From assembly GCF_900090205.1 (NCBI RefSeq), contig NZ_LT607802.1, positions 1,974,554 through 2,038,553 on the forward strand: a DNA stretch of 64,000 bases, read 5' to 3'. Position 1 is the stretch's first letter. Each line of letters opens with the position of its first letter. The DNA is from Vogesella sp. LIG4 (GTDB lineage Bacteria; Pseudomonadota; Gammaproteobacteria; Burkholderiales; Chromobacteriaceae). A program made the position numbers and the translations under genes. The notes beneath the pieces were generated by a model. That model was not told where the DNA came from and made no database searches. It worked only from the letters and a program-made list of their open reading frames with translations. Positions 19,627 to 28,182 of the stretch are shown here, piece after piece.

Positions 19627-21807
19627 TTACTTCTGGTGAAAGCGGTCGCCCGGTAACGGCAGGATGCCATTGATCTGGTTCTTCAGCTCCTGTTTCAGCG
19701 CCTGCTGTTTTTCGCCCTGGGTCTTCTTGCCCTTGACGATGGAGTTGAAGTCCAGCGCGTACACCGGCTGGTTGATCGGGCCAGTGATCTTCAGCGGAAT
19801 GTTCACCCCGCCCAGCCGGGTAAAGGCCTTGGGGTTGGCGCGCACGTTCAGCGTGTAATCGACGATGTTCTGCGGCAGGTCGATCTTTCCGCCGCCGTTG
19901 ACATCCACCAGCGAGGAGGCCAGCTTCAGGTCCTGGCTGCGGGCAACGCCGTTTTGCAGCTCGAATGCCGCCGACAGCGCCGAGAAGGTGGTTTTCTGGT
20001 CCGCGCGCGCGGTCATGTTCCAGTCCTTCAGCTCCGTTGGCAGGTTGCGCAGCGCCGAGGCGAGGTCGATGCCGGTGAGCGCGCCTTTTTCCAGCCGCAC
20101 CGCCACCTTGCCATTGAGGTTGTTGCGCAGCGCCGCCAGCGAATTGCCGTGCGCATCCAGCTGCACCCAGCCGTTGCCGGCGCCTTCCACGCGGCTGAAG
20201 TCGAACAGGTCCTGCATCAGCGGGCGGATCTGCATGCCCAGCAGCTGTTGCGATACCTGCAGCCGCGGCTCCTTGTCGCGCAGCAGGTGCAGCGAGCCTT
20301 TCAGCGAGCCGTCGTAGATGTCGGCGCTGAGGTTGTCCAGCGCCAGGGTTTCCGGGCGCACGCTGACATCGGCGCCGATATTGCGGATGCGGAAGCGGCC
20401 CATGGACAGCTCGCCGATATTGAGCTTGCCGTTCAGGTCGAAGAAGTCCATCCAGTCCAGGTGGAACGGGGTGCCGTTCTTGAACAGCGCCACGGTCTCC
20501 GCGCCCTGGTTTTCCGGCAAGTAGCGGTTGAGGTCCAGCTTGCCCACCGACAGGGTGACCTCATGCCGCGGCGAAACGAAGCCGTACTGGGTGGCGGTGG
20601 CGGCCAGCGCGGCGCCATCCAGCTGGCCACTCACGCGCAGGTTGAGGCGGCTTTCGTTCAGGTCGCCATCCAGCTCGCCGCCGAGCGATGCCTGTAGTTG
20701 GCCGCGCGGCAGCGCCGGGGTCTTCAGCTGGGTGCTCAGTGTCAGCGGCTGCAGGCGCAGCAGGTTGTAGTTGGCCAGGCTCAGCGGCGCGTGCAGCGTC
20801 ATATTCAGCGAATGCGCACCCACCTGCCAGGAGAGCTGGCTCTGCAGCTGGCTGGCGGCGGCGCCGTCGTGGTTCAGGCGCACATCGGCCAGCTGGCTGT
20901 TGAAGCGGTACTGGGTGCGGGCGTAGTCGATGCTGCCGTTGATGCTGGCTGCCGGGGTGGTGAGCTCGGACAGGCTGGCGTTCACTGCCGGCAGCAGCGC
21001 CTCGGCATGGCCCTTGGGCTGCGAGGTGTCCAGTGTCAGCTTGAGGTTTTCGCCGCTGGCCAGCAGGTTGCCGAAATTGAGCTTGAGCTTGCCTTCGGCC
21101 TTCAGTCGCACTTCGCCCAGCTTGTCGGTGCTGCTGATTGCCAGTGCCGACAGCTGGTCGATGCTGATCTGGTCGTCCTGGCGGGTGAACGGCGCCTGCA
21201 TCGCCAGGCTGATGACGCGGTTGCCGCTGGCCAGCCGGCCGCCGAACGACAGGTTGGCCTCGCTGTGCAGGCCGGTGACATCCAGGCTGCCTTCTTCCAG
21301 CTTGCTGTTGATGCCGTTGACGCGGTCGGACAGCAGGATGGTGGTGCCGCGCAGCGCCATGGTGTCGAGGTCCAGCTTGAAGCGGCTGGGTTTGCGCCGG
21401 CGCAGCAGGTCGGCAAAGTTCAGCGAGCCATCGGTTTCGCGCAGCAGGTGGAAGGTGCTGTCATGCAGCTCCAGGTGGGTGATCTGCAGATCGCCGAACA
21501 GCAGCGGCATCCATGCCAGGCGGGCCTGGATCTTGCCGATGCGGGCAAATTCGTTCTTGCTGCCGGGGTCGCTGATGCTGACATCGCCCAGCGACAGGCC
21601 GGGCGAGGGGAAGACCATCGGCAGGACCGAGCCGTTGATGGTGACGGTGCGCTGGGTGTCGTCCAGCGAGCGTTGCAGGTTCACGCGCACGCTCTGGCTG
21701 TCGAAGCGCAGGAAGAACAGGGTCAGTGCCATTGCCAGCACGGTGGCGAACAGCAGTACGGTGTACACCGATACTTTCAGCCACAGGCGGCCGGAATTCC
21801 ATTTCAT
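19627..21807 (-). CDS. AsmA family protein
   Basis: A 726-residue envelope protein with one N-terminal membrane segment (about 14-35, VYTVLLFATVLAMALTLFFL) and a long periplasmic region rich in beta strands. The N-terminal AsmA domain has VNLQRSLDDTQRTVTINGSV. The C-terminal AsmA_2 region has GNGWVQLDAHGNSLAALRNN and INQPVYALDFNSIVKGK. AsmA-like proteins are thought to carry phospholipids across the periplasm; the exact role of this paralogue is unknown. It is followed by a shared terminator. Confidence 0.9.
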   Translation of the reverse strand: MKWNSGRLWLKVSVYTVLLFATVLAMALTLFFLRFDSQSVRVNLQRSLDDTQRTVTINGSVLPMVFPSPGLSLGDVSISDPGSKNEFARIGKIQARLAWMPLLFGDLQITHLELHDSTFHLLRETDGSLNFADLLRRRKPSRFKLDLDTMALRGTTILLSDRVNGINSKLEEGSLDVTGLHSEANLSFGGRLASGNRVISLAMQAPFTRQDDQISIDQLSALAISSTDKLGEVRLKAEGKLKLNFGNLLASGENLKLTLDTSQPKGHAEALLPAVNASLSELTTPAASINGSIDYARTQYRFNSQLADVRLNHDGAAASQLQSQLSWQVGAHSLNMTLHAPLSLANYNLLRLQPLTLSTQLKTPALPRGQLQASLGGELDGDLNESRLNLRVSGQLDGAALAATATQYGFVSPRHEVTLSVGKLDLNRYLPENQGAETVALFKNGTPFHLDWMDFFDLNGKLNIGELSMGRFRIRNIGADVSVRPETLALDNLSADIYDGSLKGSLHLLRDKEPRLQVSQQLLGMQIRPLMQDLFDFSRVEGAGNGWVQLDAHGNSLAALRNNLNGKVAVRLEKGALTGIDLASALRNLPTELKDWNMTARADQKTTFSALSAAFELQNGVARSQDLKLASSLVDVNGGGKIDLPQNIVDYTLNVRANPKAFTRLGGVNIPLKITGPINQPVYALDFNSIVKGKKTQGEKQQALKQELKNQINGILPLPGDRFHQK

Positions 21808-21942
21808 TGTGCAGTACCCATCCCGGTAGTCGTCAGTTTGGCGTCTTGCCCAGGCGCGGCATGGCGGCCAGTGACTTCAGCGGAACGACAGCATGGCGGC
21901 GGATGACGGCGGAGGCAGGGCAGGCTTCGGTATAAGGCGGGG

Positions 21943-22016
21943 TGGAGCGGGTGAAGGGAATCGAACCCTCGTCGTAAGCTTGGGAAGCTTCTGCTCTACC
22001 ATTGAGCTACACCCGC
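21943..22016 (-). tRNA. tRNA-Gly (anticodon CCC)
   Basis: On the minus strand GCGGGTG (acceptor) is followed by GCTC...GAGC (D arm), an anticodon loop TTCCCAA giving anticodon CCC, GGTTCGATTCC (T arm), CACCCGC and an encoded CCA. The overall sequence resembles E. coli glyU. The lowest anticodon-stem pair (27-43) appears to be G-A. Confidence 0.93.
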
Positions 22017-22261
22017 ATCAGGCGAAGCGCGAGTATACGCATGCAGCCCGGGCTGCGCAACGTGGCTGCCTGGCAGGGAGGCTGGCTGGACGCTTGGTGG
22101 GGCGCCTGGCGCATGGTATGGTTGGCCGATTGTATTTCATATGCAATCAAGGCTTTCCAGGGCCGGAAACGTTCCAATCCAGGGCCACGATCACCACGAA
22201 ACCGCATCGCCGCTTGCCGGTACCGTTTCGTGGCTACCGTGCCCAAAGCAAGGAGATATGC

Positions 22262-23257
22262 ATGAGCAAACTGCTCATCCTGTATACCGGTGGCACCATC
22301 GGCATGGACTACACCCCGCAGGGGCTGGCGCCGGTATCCGGCTACCTGCCGCGCCAGCTGGAGCGCCTGGCGCGCGACGGCGTGAGCTGGGACGTGGTGG
22401 AGTACCCGCAGCTGATCGACTCTTCCGCCATCACCATCGGCCACTGGCACCAGCTGGTGGCCGATATTGCCGCTGCTTATCAGCAGTACGACGGCTTCGT
22501 GGTGATCCACGGCACCGACACCATGGCCTACACCGCCAGCGTGCTGGCCTTTGCGCTGCAGAACCTGCAAAAGCCAGTGATCGTCACCGGCTCGCAGTTG
22601 CCGCTGGTGCACCCGCGCAGCGATGGCTGGAGCAATGTCGGCGTGGCCATCGAGGCTGCCTGCCAGCCGGATCTGCATGAAGTGGCCATCGCCTTCGATA
22701 ATGTGCTGCTGCGCGGTTGCCGCGCACGCAAGGTGGATGCCACCAGCTTTGCCGGCTTCGATAGCCCCAACGCCGCGCCGCTGGCGCGCTTCGGCATCGA
22801 GGCGCACTGGTATCGCAGCCAGTGGCGTCGCGGCAGCGGCGAATTCCACGCCGTGCTGCCACGGGAACAGGACATCCGCAGCGGCTTCCTGCTGCCTGGC
22901 GGCATGGCGGCGGCGTTCGGCCGCTGGTTGGCCGCAGAGGTGCCGCATGGTGCGCTGCTGTTCTCCTACGGCAACGGCAACACCCCGGAAGAGCCGGCGC
23001 TGCTGGATGGCATTCGCGCAGCCAGCGCCGCCGGCTGCGTGGTGGTGAACCTGACGCAATGCCCGCGTGGCGCGGTGGAAGTGGGCGCCTATGCCGCCAG
23101 CCAGCCGCTGGCGCAGGCCGGTGCGGTAAGCGGCGGCGACATGACGCCGGAAGCAGCGCAGGCCAAGCTGCTGCTGCTGCTGTCGCAGGGTTTGTCCACA
23201 GCTGGGATTCGCGCCGCATTCGAGCGCGATCTGGTGGGTGAAATCACCCTGGTTTGA
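22262..23257 (+). CDS. L-asparaginase, type I-like
   Basis: A 331-residue enzyme hydrolysing asparagine to aspartate and ammonia. The N-terminal LLILYTGGTIGM holds the nucleophile threonine motif, and HGTDTMAYTAS (about residue 84) holds the second catalytic Thr-Asp pair. No signal peptide is present, so it is the cytoplasmic type I form. AAGGAG precedes the start at 22262, which excludes a much longer in-frame extension through the tRNA gene. GTTGGCCGCA lies inside at 22927-22936. Confidence 0.93.
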   Translation: MSKLLILYTGGTIGMDYTPQGLAPVSGYLPRQLERLARDGVSWDVVEYPQLIDSSAITIGHWHQLVADIAAAYQQYDGFVVIHGTDTMAYTASVLAFALQNLQKPVIVTGSQLPLVHPRSDGWSNVGVAIEAACQPDLHEVAIAFDNVLLRGCRARKVDATSFAGFDSPNAAPLARFGIEAHWYRSQWRRGSGEFHAVLPREQDIRSGFLLPGGMAAAFGRWLAAEVPHGALLFSYGNGNTPEEPALLDGIRAASAAGCVVVNLTQCPRGAVEVGAYAASQPLAQAGAVSGGDMTPEAAQAKLLLLLSQGLSTAGIRAAFERDLVGEITLV

Positions 23258-23311
23258 TTAAAAAATAAGCAGGCGCGGGTTTGTCCTGCGGCATCAGGTA
23301 CTTGCCGCGTT

Positions 23312-23339
23312 TATCCACAAGCGGCTCACAGCACTATGC
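23312..23339 (+). repeat. DnaA-box-containing direct repeat, copy 1
   Basis: TTATCCACA, a perfect DnaA box, followed by AGCGGCTCACAG. The same layout (TTGTCCACA then GCGGCTCACAAGGCTGTC) recurs at 24131 and 24243. The repeats flank the NadR-like ATPase gene. Confidence 0.6.
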
Positions 23340-23436
23340 AAAAAGCTGCGGGATAATCCAATGGCTGCTGCTCAAAAAATAATCAGCAGCGATTGCCGCC
23401 TGCTGGCTCAATGACTTAGCCTGCTTTTCCACAACG

Positions 23437-23473
23437 CGCCCACATCCTTGCTCCCACAGGATGTGGGCGTTTT
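23437..23473 (+). terminator. terminator-like hairpin upstream of the NadR-like gene
   Basis: CGCCCACATCCT (23437-23448) pairs with AGGATGTGGGCG (23458-23469) and is followed by TTTT. It may end transcription from the asparaginase gene, about 180 bases upstream, or attenuate the downstream gene. Confidence 0.75.
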
Positions 23474-23530
23474 GCATTCTGTTGTGGACAAGCGCCGTGG
23501 TGGGGGTTCGGCACGCTATAATGGCGGGCT

Positions 23531-24088
23531 ATGTCAGAGTCTGTTCAATGTCTGCGCATTGCCATTGTCGGCCCGGAGTCCTGCGGCAAGACCACGCTGG
23601 CCGCCGACCTGGCCGCTGCCTTGCAGCAGCATGGCGTGGCGGCGGCGCTGGTGGCGGAATACGCCCGCGATTACTACGCCAGCCGTGAATACCGCCCGAC
23701 GCCGGCCGACGTGCTGGCGATCGCCCGTGGCCAGCTGGCGGCGGAGGACGCGCTGGCGGCTACCGCACCGCTGTTGCTGTGCGACAGCACGGCGCTGACC
23801 TGCCGCATCTGGGCCGAGGTGGCGTTCGGTGAGGCCGAGGAGGCGCTGCTGCAGCTGAACCGGCCGCAGGATTACGCGCTGACGCTGCTGGCGGCGCCGG
23901 ATATTCCGTGGCAGTACGACCCGCTGCGCAGCCACCCGGCGCAGCGCGAGTGGCTGTTCGGGCTGTATCACGCCGCGCTGGAGGCCGCCGCTGTGGATTA
24001 CCACGTGGTAGGCGGCAACCGGCAGCAGCGGGTGGCGGCGGTGTGGCCGTTGCTGCGGGTTTTACTGCCGCAATTGCCTGTTTTTTGA
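23531..24088 (+). CDS. AAA family ATPase / NadR-like nicotinamide riboside kinase domain protein
   Basis: A 185-residue P-loop protein. RIAIVGPESCGKTTLA at about residues 9-24 is the Walker A of the NadR kinase-like AAA_28 family. AEYARDYY and LLLCDSTALTCRIWAE match the substrate-side motifs of NadR C-terminal ribosylnicotinamide kinase domains. The nucleotidyltransferase and DNA-binding domains of full NadR are absent, so it is a stand-alone kinase domain. A nicotinamide riboside kinase role is likely but not certain. It is flanked by DnaA-box-containing repeats. Confidence 0.8.
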   Translation: MSESVQCLRIAIVGPESCGKTTLAADLAAALQQHGVAAALVAEYARDYYASREYRPTPADVLAIARGQLAAEDALAATAPLLLCDSTALTCRIWAEVAFGEAEEALLQLNRPQDYALTLLAAPDIPWQYDPLRSHPAQREWLFGLYHAALEAAAVDYHVVGGNRQQRVAAVWPLLRVLLPQLPVF

Positions 24089-24130
24089 GCAACTGGCGGA
24101 TTGTTACGCTGTCTCAATGACTTGGACAAC

Positions 24131-24158
24131 TTGTCCACAGACGGCTCACAAGGCTGTC
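24131..24158 (+). repeat. DnaA-box-like direct repeat, copy 2
   Basis: TTGTCCACAGACGGCTCACA followed by AGGCTGTC. It is nearly identical to copy 3 (24243-24270) and differs at one core base from the perfect DnaA box of copy 1. An 11-base CTCAATGACTT lies just upstream (24113-24123) and also upstream of the ATPase gene (23407-23417). Confidence 0.6.
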
Positions 24159-24242
24159 CAGCCCGGATGTGGAAAGCCCGTAGCGCCTGCCTGTTTTTTA
24201 GGCAGTCGAAAAAAATATCGATGAATCAGCAGCTTGTGTGTC

Positions 24243-24270
24243 TTGTCCACAAGCGGCTCACAAGGCTGTC
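24243..24270 (+). repeat. DnaA-box-like direct repeat, copy 3
   Basis: TTGTCCACAAGCGGCTCACA followed by AGGCTGTC. It sits 57 bases before the S4-protein start and is followed by a copy of the dispersed motif at 24290-24299. Confidence 0.6.
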
Positions 24271-24326
24271 AAAAGACGTTGTGAAAAACGTTGGCCGCAG
24301 CCGGCAAACAGGTGTGAACAACCGTG

Positions 24327-24542
24327 ATGAAAGAAAGCTACACCCTGCAGGGTGACTACATTCCGCTGTGCGATCTGCTGAAAACCTGCGGCGTCTGCGA
24401 TACCGGCGGCCAGGCCAAGCACTTCATTGCCGAGGGCAATGTGCTGGTGGACGGCCAGGTGGAACTGCGCAAGACCAACAAGATCCGCGCCGGCCAGCGG
24501 GTAAGCGGCGACGGTTTCGAAATCAGCGTGGTAGCGGCGTGA
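24327..24542 (+). CDS. S4-like RNA-binding protein, YbcJ/RlbA type
   Basis: A 71-residue protein made almost wholly of an S4-like RNA-binding domain: YIPLCDLLKTCGVCDTGGQA, then HFIAEGNVLVDGQVELRKTNKIRAGQ. Small stand-alone S4 proteins of this type bind structured RNA, perhaps rRNA or tRNA; the partner is not known. The start is the ATG at 24327, just after a GTG at 24324, with AGGTG upstream. Its stop overlaps the next gene's GTG start (GTGA). Confidence 0.88.
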   Translation: MKESYTLQGDYIPLCDLLKTCGVCDTGGQAKHFIAEGNVLVDGQVELRKTNKIRAGQRVSGDGFEISVVAA

Positions 24543-24742
24543 GCGAACCGCTGCCCGTCGGCGACGACGACTTCGACCCGATGCCGGAAGCGCCGGAAGT
24601 GCCCAGCGACGATATGTGCTGCGGCAGTGGCTGCGACCCCTGCATCTGGGACATCTACAACGCGGCGGTACAGGACTACCGCCGCAAGCTGGCCGACTGG
24701 CAGGCGCGCGAGGCCGTGCGTCATACAAGACAGGAAGGCTGA
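24539..24742 (+). CDS. small oxidoreductase-like domain protein
   Basis: A 67-residue protein with an acidic N-terminus followed by CCGSGCDPCIWDIYNAAVQD and a basic Tyr/Arg/Lys tail. This cysteine pattern (C-C-x3-C-x2-C) with the WDIY motif matches the Oxidored-like domain family, whose function is poorly known. A GTG start at 24539 overlaps the upstream stop; the frame upstream is antisense-like and not coding. Too small to hold an enzyme fold, so it may bind metal or redox-sense. Confidence 0.78.
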   Translation: MSEPLPVGDDDFDPMPEAPEVPSDDMCCGSGCDPCIWDIYNAAVQDYRRKLADWQAREAVRHTRQEG

Positions 24743-24743
24743 C

Positions 24744-25622
24744 ATGGCCACCGTAGATCTGCATTTTCACTCCACCGCTTCCGACGGCGGCCTGCCGCCG
24801 GCCGAGGTGATCCGCCGCGCCGCCGAGCGCGGCGCCACGCTGCTGGCGCTGACCGACCACGACTGCACCGCCGGCTTTGCCGAGGCGGCTGCCACTGCTT
24901 CCGCCTGCGGCGTGCCGTTCCTGGCCGGGGTGGAGGTATCGGTGACCTGGGAAGAGCGCCATACCGTGCACATCGTCGGCCTGGGCGTGGATCCGGCCAA
25001 CCCGGAGCTGGTGGCCGGGCTGCAGAGCATCCGCGAAGGCCGCATCGAGCGCGCGCGGCTGATGGCGGCGGCGCTGGAAAAGGTGGGTATCGAGGGCGCC
25101 TTCGACGGCGCCATGCAGTTTGCGGCCAACCCGGAGATGATCAGCCGTACCCACTTTGCCCGCTTCCTGGTGCAAAGCGGGGTAGTGAAGGACGTGAAAG
25201 GCGTGTTCCGCAAATACCTGGCGCAGGGCAAGCCCGGTTACGTGAAACACCGCTGGGCCGACCTGCACGACGCGGTGGCGTGGATACGGGGCGCCGGCGG
25301 CATGGCGGTGATTGCCCACCCCGGCCGCTACGATATGGGCCGCACGCTGATCGAACGGCTGGTGACCGAATTCCGCGATGCCGGCGGCGAGGGCATTGAA
25401 GTGTCCAGCGGCAGCCACAGTCTGGACGACATGCTGAAGTTCGCGCTGGTGGCGCAGAAGTTCGGCCTGTACGCCAGCGCCGGCAGCGATTTCCACGCCC
25501 CGGGCGAGGGCGGCCGCGACGTCGGCTACACCGAGAACCTGCCGCCGATCTGTCGCCCGATCTGGGAGCAGTTGGCCGCGCGCATTCATCAACCGGCCGC
25601 CGCGCCGGCCAGCGGAGCCTGA
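24744..25622 (+). CDS. rnm: PHP-domain phosphoesterase, RNase AM (YciV/TrpH) family
   Basis: A 292-residue metal-dependent phosphoesterase. The PHP signature VDLHFHSTASDG is at residues 4-15, ALTDHDC follows at about 36, AHPGRYD at about 190, and GSDFHAPG near residue 248; together these supply the tri-metal ligands. In E. coli the homologue (YciV, now Rnm) trims 5' ends of rRNAs. The gene starts one base after the preceding stop codon. It is followed by a YciO gene, as the yciV-yciO order is in E. coli. TGCGGCCAAC lies inside at 25121-25130. Confidence 0.9.
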   Translation: MATVDLHFHSTASDGGLPPAEVIRRAAERGATLLALTDHDCTAGFAEAAATASACGVPFLAGVEVSVTWEERHTVHIVGLGVDPANPELVAGLQSIREGRIERARLMAAALEKVGIEGAFDGAMQFAANPEMISRTHFARFLVQSGVVKDVKGVFRKYLAQGKPGYVKHRWADLHDAVAWIRGAGGMAVIAHPGRYDMGRTLIERLVTEFRDAGGEGIEVSSGSHSLDDMLKFALVAQKFGLYASAGSDFHAPGEGGRDVGYTENLPPICRPIWEQLAARIHQPAAAPASGA

Positions 25623-25625
25623 TAC

Positions 25626-26246
25626 ATGTCGCAGTTTTTCATGATCCACCCGGAAACGCCGCAGCTGCGGCTGATTCGCGAGGCAGCCAAGATCATCCGC
25701 GATGGCGGCGTGGTGGTGTACCCCACCGACTCCTGCTACGCGCTGGGCTGCCACCTGGGCGACAAGAAGGCGATGGAGCGCATGCTGGCCATTCGCCAGA
25801 TCGACCTCAAGCACCATCTCACCCTGGTGTGCGCCGATCTGTCGTCGCTGGCCACCTATGCCCGGGTGGATAATGCGCAGTTCCGCCAGCTGAAGGCGGC
25901 AACCCCCGGCAGCTTCACCTTCATCCTGGAAGCCAGCCGCGAGGTGCCCAAGCGCACCCTGCACCCCAAGCGCGCCACCATCGGCCTGCGGGTGCCGGAG
26001 CACGCGGTAACGCTGGCGCTGCTGGAAGAGCTGGGCGAGCCGATTCTGTCCTGCACCTTGCTGCTGCCGGGCGACGAGGAGCCGCTGACCGACCCGTATG
26101 AAATCCGCGAGCGGCTGGAACATCTGGTGGATCTGGTGATCGATGGTGGCTGGTGCGGTACCGAGCCCACCACCGTGATCGACATGACCGACGGCGTGGA
26201 ACTGATCCGCCGCGGCAAGGGCGACCCGGCCATACTCGGGCTGTGA
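25626..26246 (+). CDS. yciO: Sua5/YciO/YrdC family protein, YciO type
   Basis: A 206-residue protein of the family that includes the threonylcarbamoyl-AMP synthase TsaC. GGVVVYPTDSCYALGCHLGD and the KHHLTLVCADLSSLATYARV segment identify it; the PGSFTFILEAS motif is also present. YciO proteins are paralogues of TsaC and their role is less certain. Three bases separate it from the upstream PHP gene. Confidence 0.92.
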   Translation: MSQFFMIHPETPQLRLIREAAKIIRDGGVVVYPTDSCYALGCHLGDKKAMERMLAIRQIDLKHHLTLVCADLSSLATYARVDNAQFRQLKAATPGSFTFILEASREVPKRTLHPKRATIGLRVPEHAVTLALLEELGEPILSCTLLLPGDEEPLTDPYEIRERLEHLVDLVIDGGWCGTEPTTVIDMTDGVELIRRGKGDPAILGL

Positions 26247-26259
26247 AAGGAAACGGATC

Positions 26260-26898
26260 TTGGACGAACTCAACATCATTCAGAAAATTTCGGTGTACGC
26301 ACTGCCGGTGCTGTTCGCCATCACCCTGCACGAAGCGGCGCACGGCTACGTGGCCAAGCTGTGCGGCGACGATACTGCCGAGCGCCTGGGCCGCGTATCG
26401 CTGAACCCGATGCGCCACATCGACCCGGTGGGCACCATCCTGCTGCCGCTGTTGAGCCTGGTGCTGGGCGGCTTCATGTTCGGCTGGGCCAAGCCGGTGC
26501 CGGTGCGCTTCGGCAACCTGCGCAAACCGCGCAGCGGCATGCGCCTGGTGGCCGCCGCCGGCCCTGCGGCCAACCTGCTGATGGCAGTGGCGTGGGTGCT
26601 GCTGCTCAAGCTCGCCATCGTGATGGACAACAGCTACAGCGAGCCGCTGGCACTGATGAGCCAGGCCGGCATCGGCATCAACGTGGTGCTGATGGTGCTC
26701 AACCTGATGCCGATCCTGCCGCTGGACGGCGGCCGCATCGTGGAAAGCCTGCTGCCGCCGCGCCAGGCGTACAGCTTTTCCAAACTGGAACCCTACGGCA
26801 TGTGGATACTGCTGGCGCTGGTGATGACCAATACCCTGTCGCCCATCCTGCGGCCGTTCATGAATCTTGTTTTCAATCTGCTCGGGCGCATGCTCTGA
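26260..26898 (+). CDS. site-2-protease-like M50 family membrane metalloprotease
   Basis: A 212-residue membrane protein with the zinc-binding HEAAH at about residues 24-28 (within FAITLHEAAHGYVA) and the NLMPILPLDGGRI motif at about residues 148-160. Four to six hydrophobic segments are present. There is no PDZ domain, so it is the short M50B-like form often found beside trpS and yciO. The start codon is TTG at 26260 with an AAAGGAAA site upstream. Substrate unknown. TGCGGCCAAC lies inside at 26565-26574. Confidence 0.88.
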   Translation: MDELNIIQKISVYALPVLFAITLHEAAHGYVAKLCGDDTAERLGRVSLNPMRHIDPVGTILLPLLSLVLGGFMFGWAKPVPVRFGNLRKPRSGMRLVAAAGPAANLLMAVAWVLLLKLAIVMDNSYSEPLALMSQAGIGINVVLMVLNLMPILPLDGGRIVESLLPPRQAYSFSKLEPYGMWILLALVMTNTLSPILRPFMNLVFNLLGRML

Positions 26899-26925
26899 GC
26901 CAAACCATCAAGCGGAATCTTCTTC

Positions 26926-28122
26926 ATGTTTGCCAACCGTATCCTTTCCGGCATGCGCCCCACCGGCAGCCTGCACCTTGGCCACTACCACGGCGTGATC
27001 AAGAACTGGGTAGAACTGCAGCACAGCCATGAATGCTTCTTCATGGTGGCCGACTGGCATGCGCTGACCACCAATTTCGACGATGTGTCCATCATCGGCA
27101 AATCCGTCAACGAAATGGTGATCGACTGGCTGGCCTCCGGTGTGGACCCGGAAAAATCCACCATCTTCGTGCAGTCCAAGGTGGCGCAGCACGCCGAACT
27201 GCACCTGGCGCTGTCCATGGTTACCCCGCTGGGCTGGCTGGAGCGCGTGCCCACCTACAAGGATCAGCTGGAAAAACTCAGCCACAAGGACCTCACCACC
27301 TACGGCTTCCTCGGCTACCCGCTGCTGCAGGCCGCCGACATCCTGATCTACAAGGCCGGCCTGGTGCCGGTGGGCGAAGACCAGGTGCCGCACATCGAGC
27401 TGACCCGCGAAGTGGCACGCCGCTTCAACCACATGTTCGGCCGCGAGCCGAATTTCGAGGAGCTGGCGAAAGCCGCGGTGAAGAAGATCGGCAAGGCCGG
27501 CAAGCAGTTCGAACAGCTGCGCACCGCCTACCTGCAGGATGGCCACGCCGAGGCACTGGCGCAGGCGCACGAGATTCTGGCTGCTAGCCAGAACCTGGGC
27601 GCCGCCGACCGCGAGCGGCTGATGGGCTGGCTGGAGAACAAGGGCAAGACCATCCTGCCGGAGTGCGAGGCCAAGCTCACCGCCGCTTCCAAGATGCCGG
27701 GCCTGGACGGTCAGAAGATGTCCAAGTCCTACAACAACACCATCACCATGCGCGAAGCGCCGGAGGCGGTGTCCAAGAAGATTCGCGGCATGCCCACCGA
27801 CCCGGCGCGCGTGCGCCGCACCGACGCCGGCAACCCGGCCAAGTGCCCGGTATGGCAGCTGCACGAGGTGTACAGCAGCGGCGAGACCAAGGAATGGGTG
27901 AAGGCCGGCTGTACCAGCGCCGGTATCGGTTGCCTGGACTGCAAGCAGCCGGTGATCGACGCAGTGGTGCGCGAACAGCAGCCGATGTTCGAACGTGCCG
28001 AGAAATACCTGACCAACCCCAAGCTGGTGCTGGACATCCTGGCCGACGGCAACGCCCGCGCCGAGAAAGTGGCCCGCGCCACCATGAACGATGTGCGCGA
28101 GGCGATGGGGCTGGGTTACTAA
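26926..28122 (+). CDS. trpS: tryptophanyl-tRNA synthetase
   Basis: A 398-residue class I synthetase charging tRNA-Trp. The HIGH-like motif is GSLHLGHYHG at about residues 12-21 and the KMSKS motif lies in GQKMSKSYNN (about 263). It is longer than the roughly 335-residue E. coli enzyme, with an insertion around residues 150-230, a form seen in many betaproteobacteria. C-terminal Cys residues occur in AGCTSAGIGCLDC. It ends with a hairpin that contains a copy of the dispersed motif. Confidence 0.96.
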   Translation: MFANRILSGMRPTGSLHLGHYHGVIKNWVELQHSHECFFMVADWHALTTNFDDVSIIGKSVNEMVIDWLASGVDPEKSTIFVQSKVAQHAELHLALSMVTPLGWLERVPTYKDQLEKLSHKDLTTYGFLGYPLLQAADILIYKAGLVPVGEDQVPHIELTREVARRFNHMFGREPNFEELAKAAVKKIGKAGKQFEQLRTAYLQDGHAEALAQAHEILAASQNLGAADRERLMGWLENKGKTILPECEAKLTAASKMPGLDGQKMSKSYNNTITMREAPEAVSKKIRGMPTDPARVRRTDAGNPAKCPVWQLHEVYSSGETKEWVKAGCTSAGIGCLDCKQPVIDAVVREQQPMFERAEKYLTNPKLVLDILADGNARAEKVARATMNDVREAMGLGY

Positions 28123-28146
28123 GCGATCTGCTAGCTGTCGTGCATG

Positions 28147-28182
28147 AAAGGGTTGTGGCCAGGGTTGGCCGCAACCCTTTTG
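28147..28182 (+). terminator. terminator after trpS with the dispersed motif in its loop
   Basis: AAAGGGTTG (28147-28155) pairs with CAACCCTTT (28172-28180) and runs into T. The loop holds GTTGGCCGCA (28164-28173), which partly overlaps the right arm. Confidence 0.75.
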
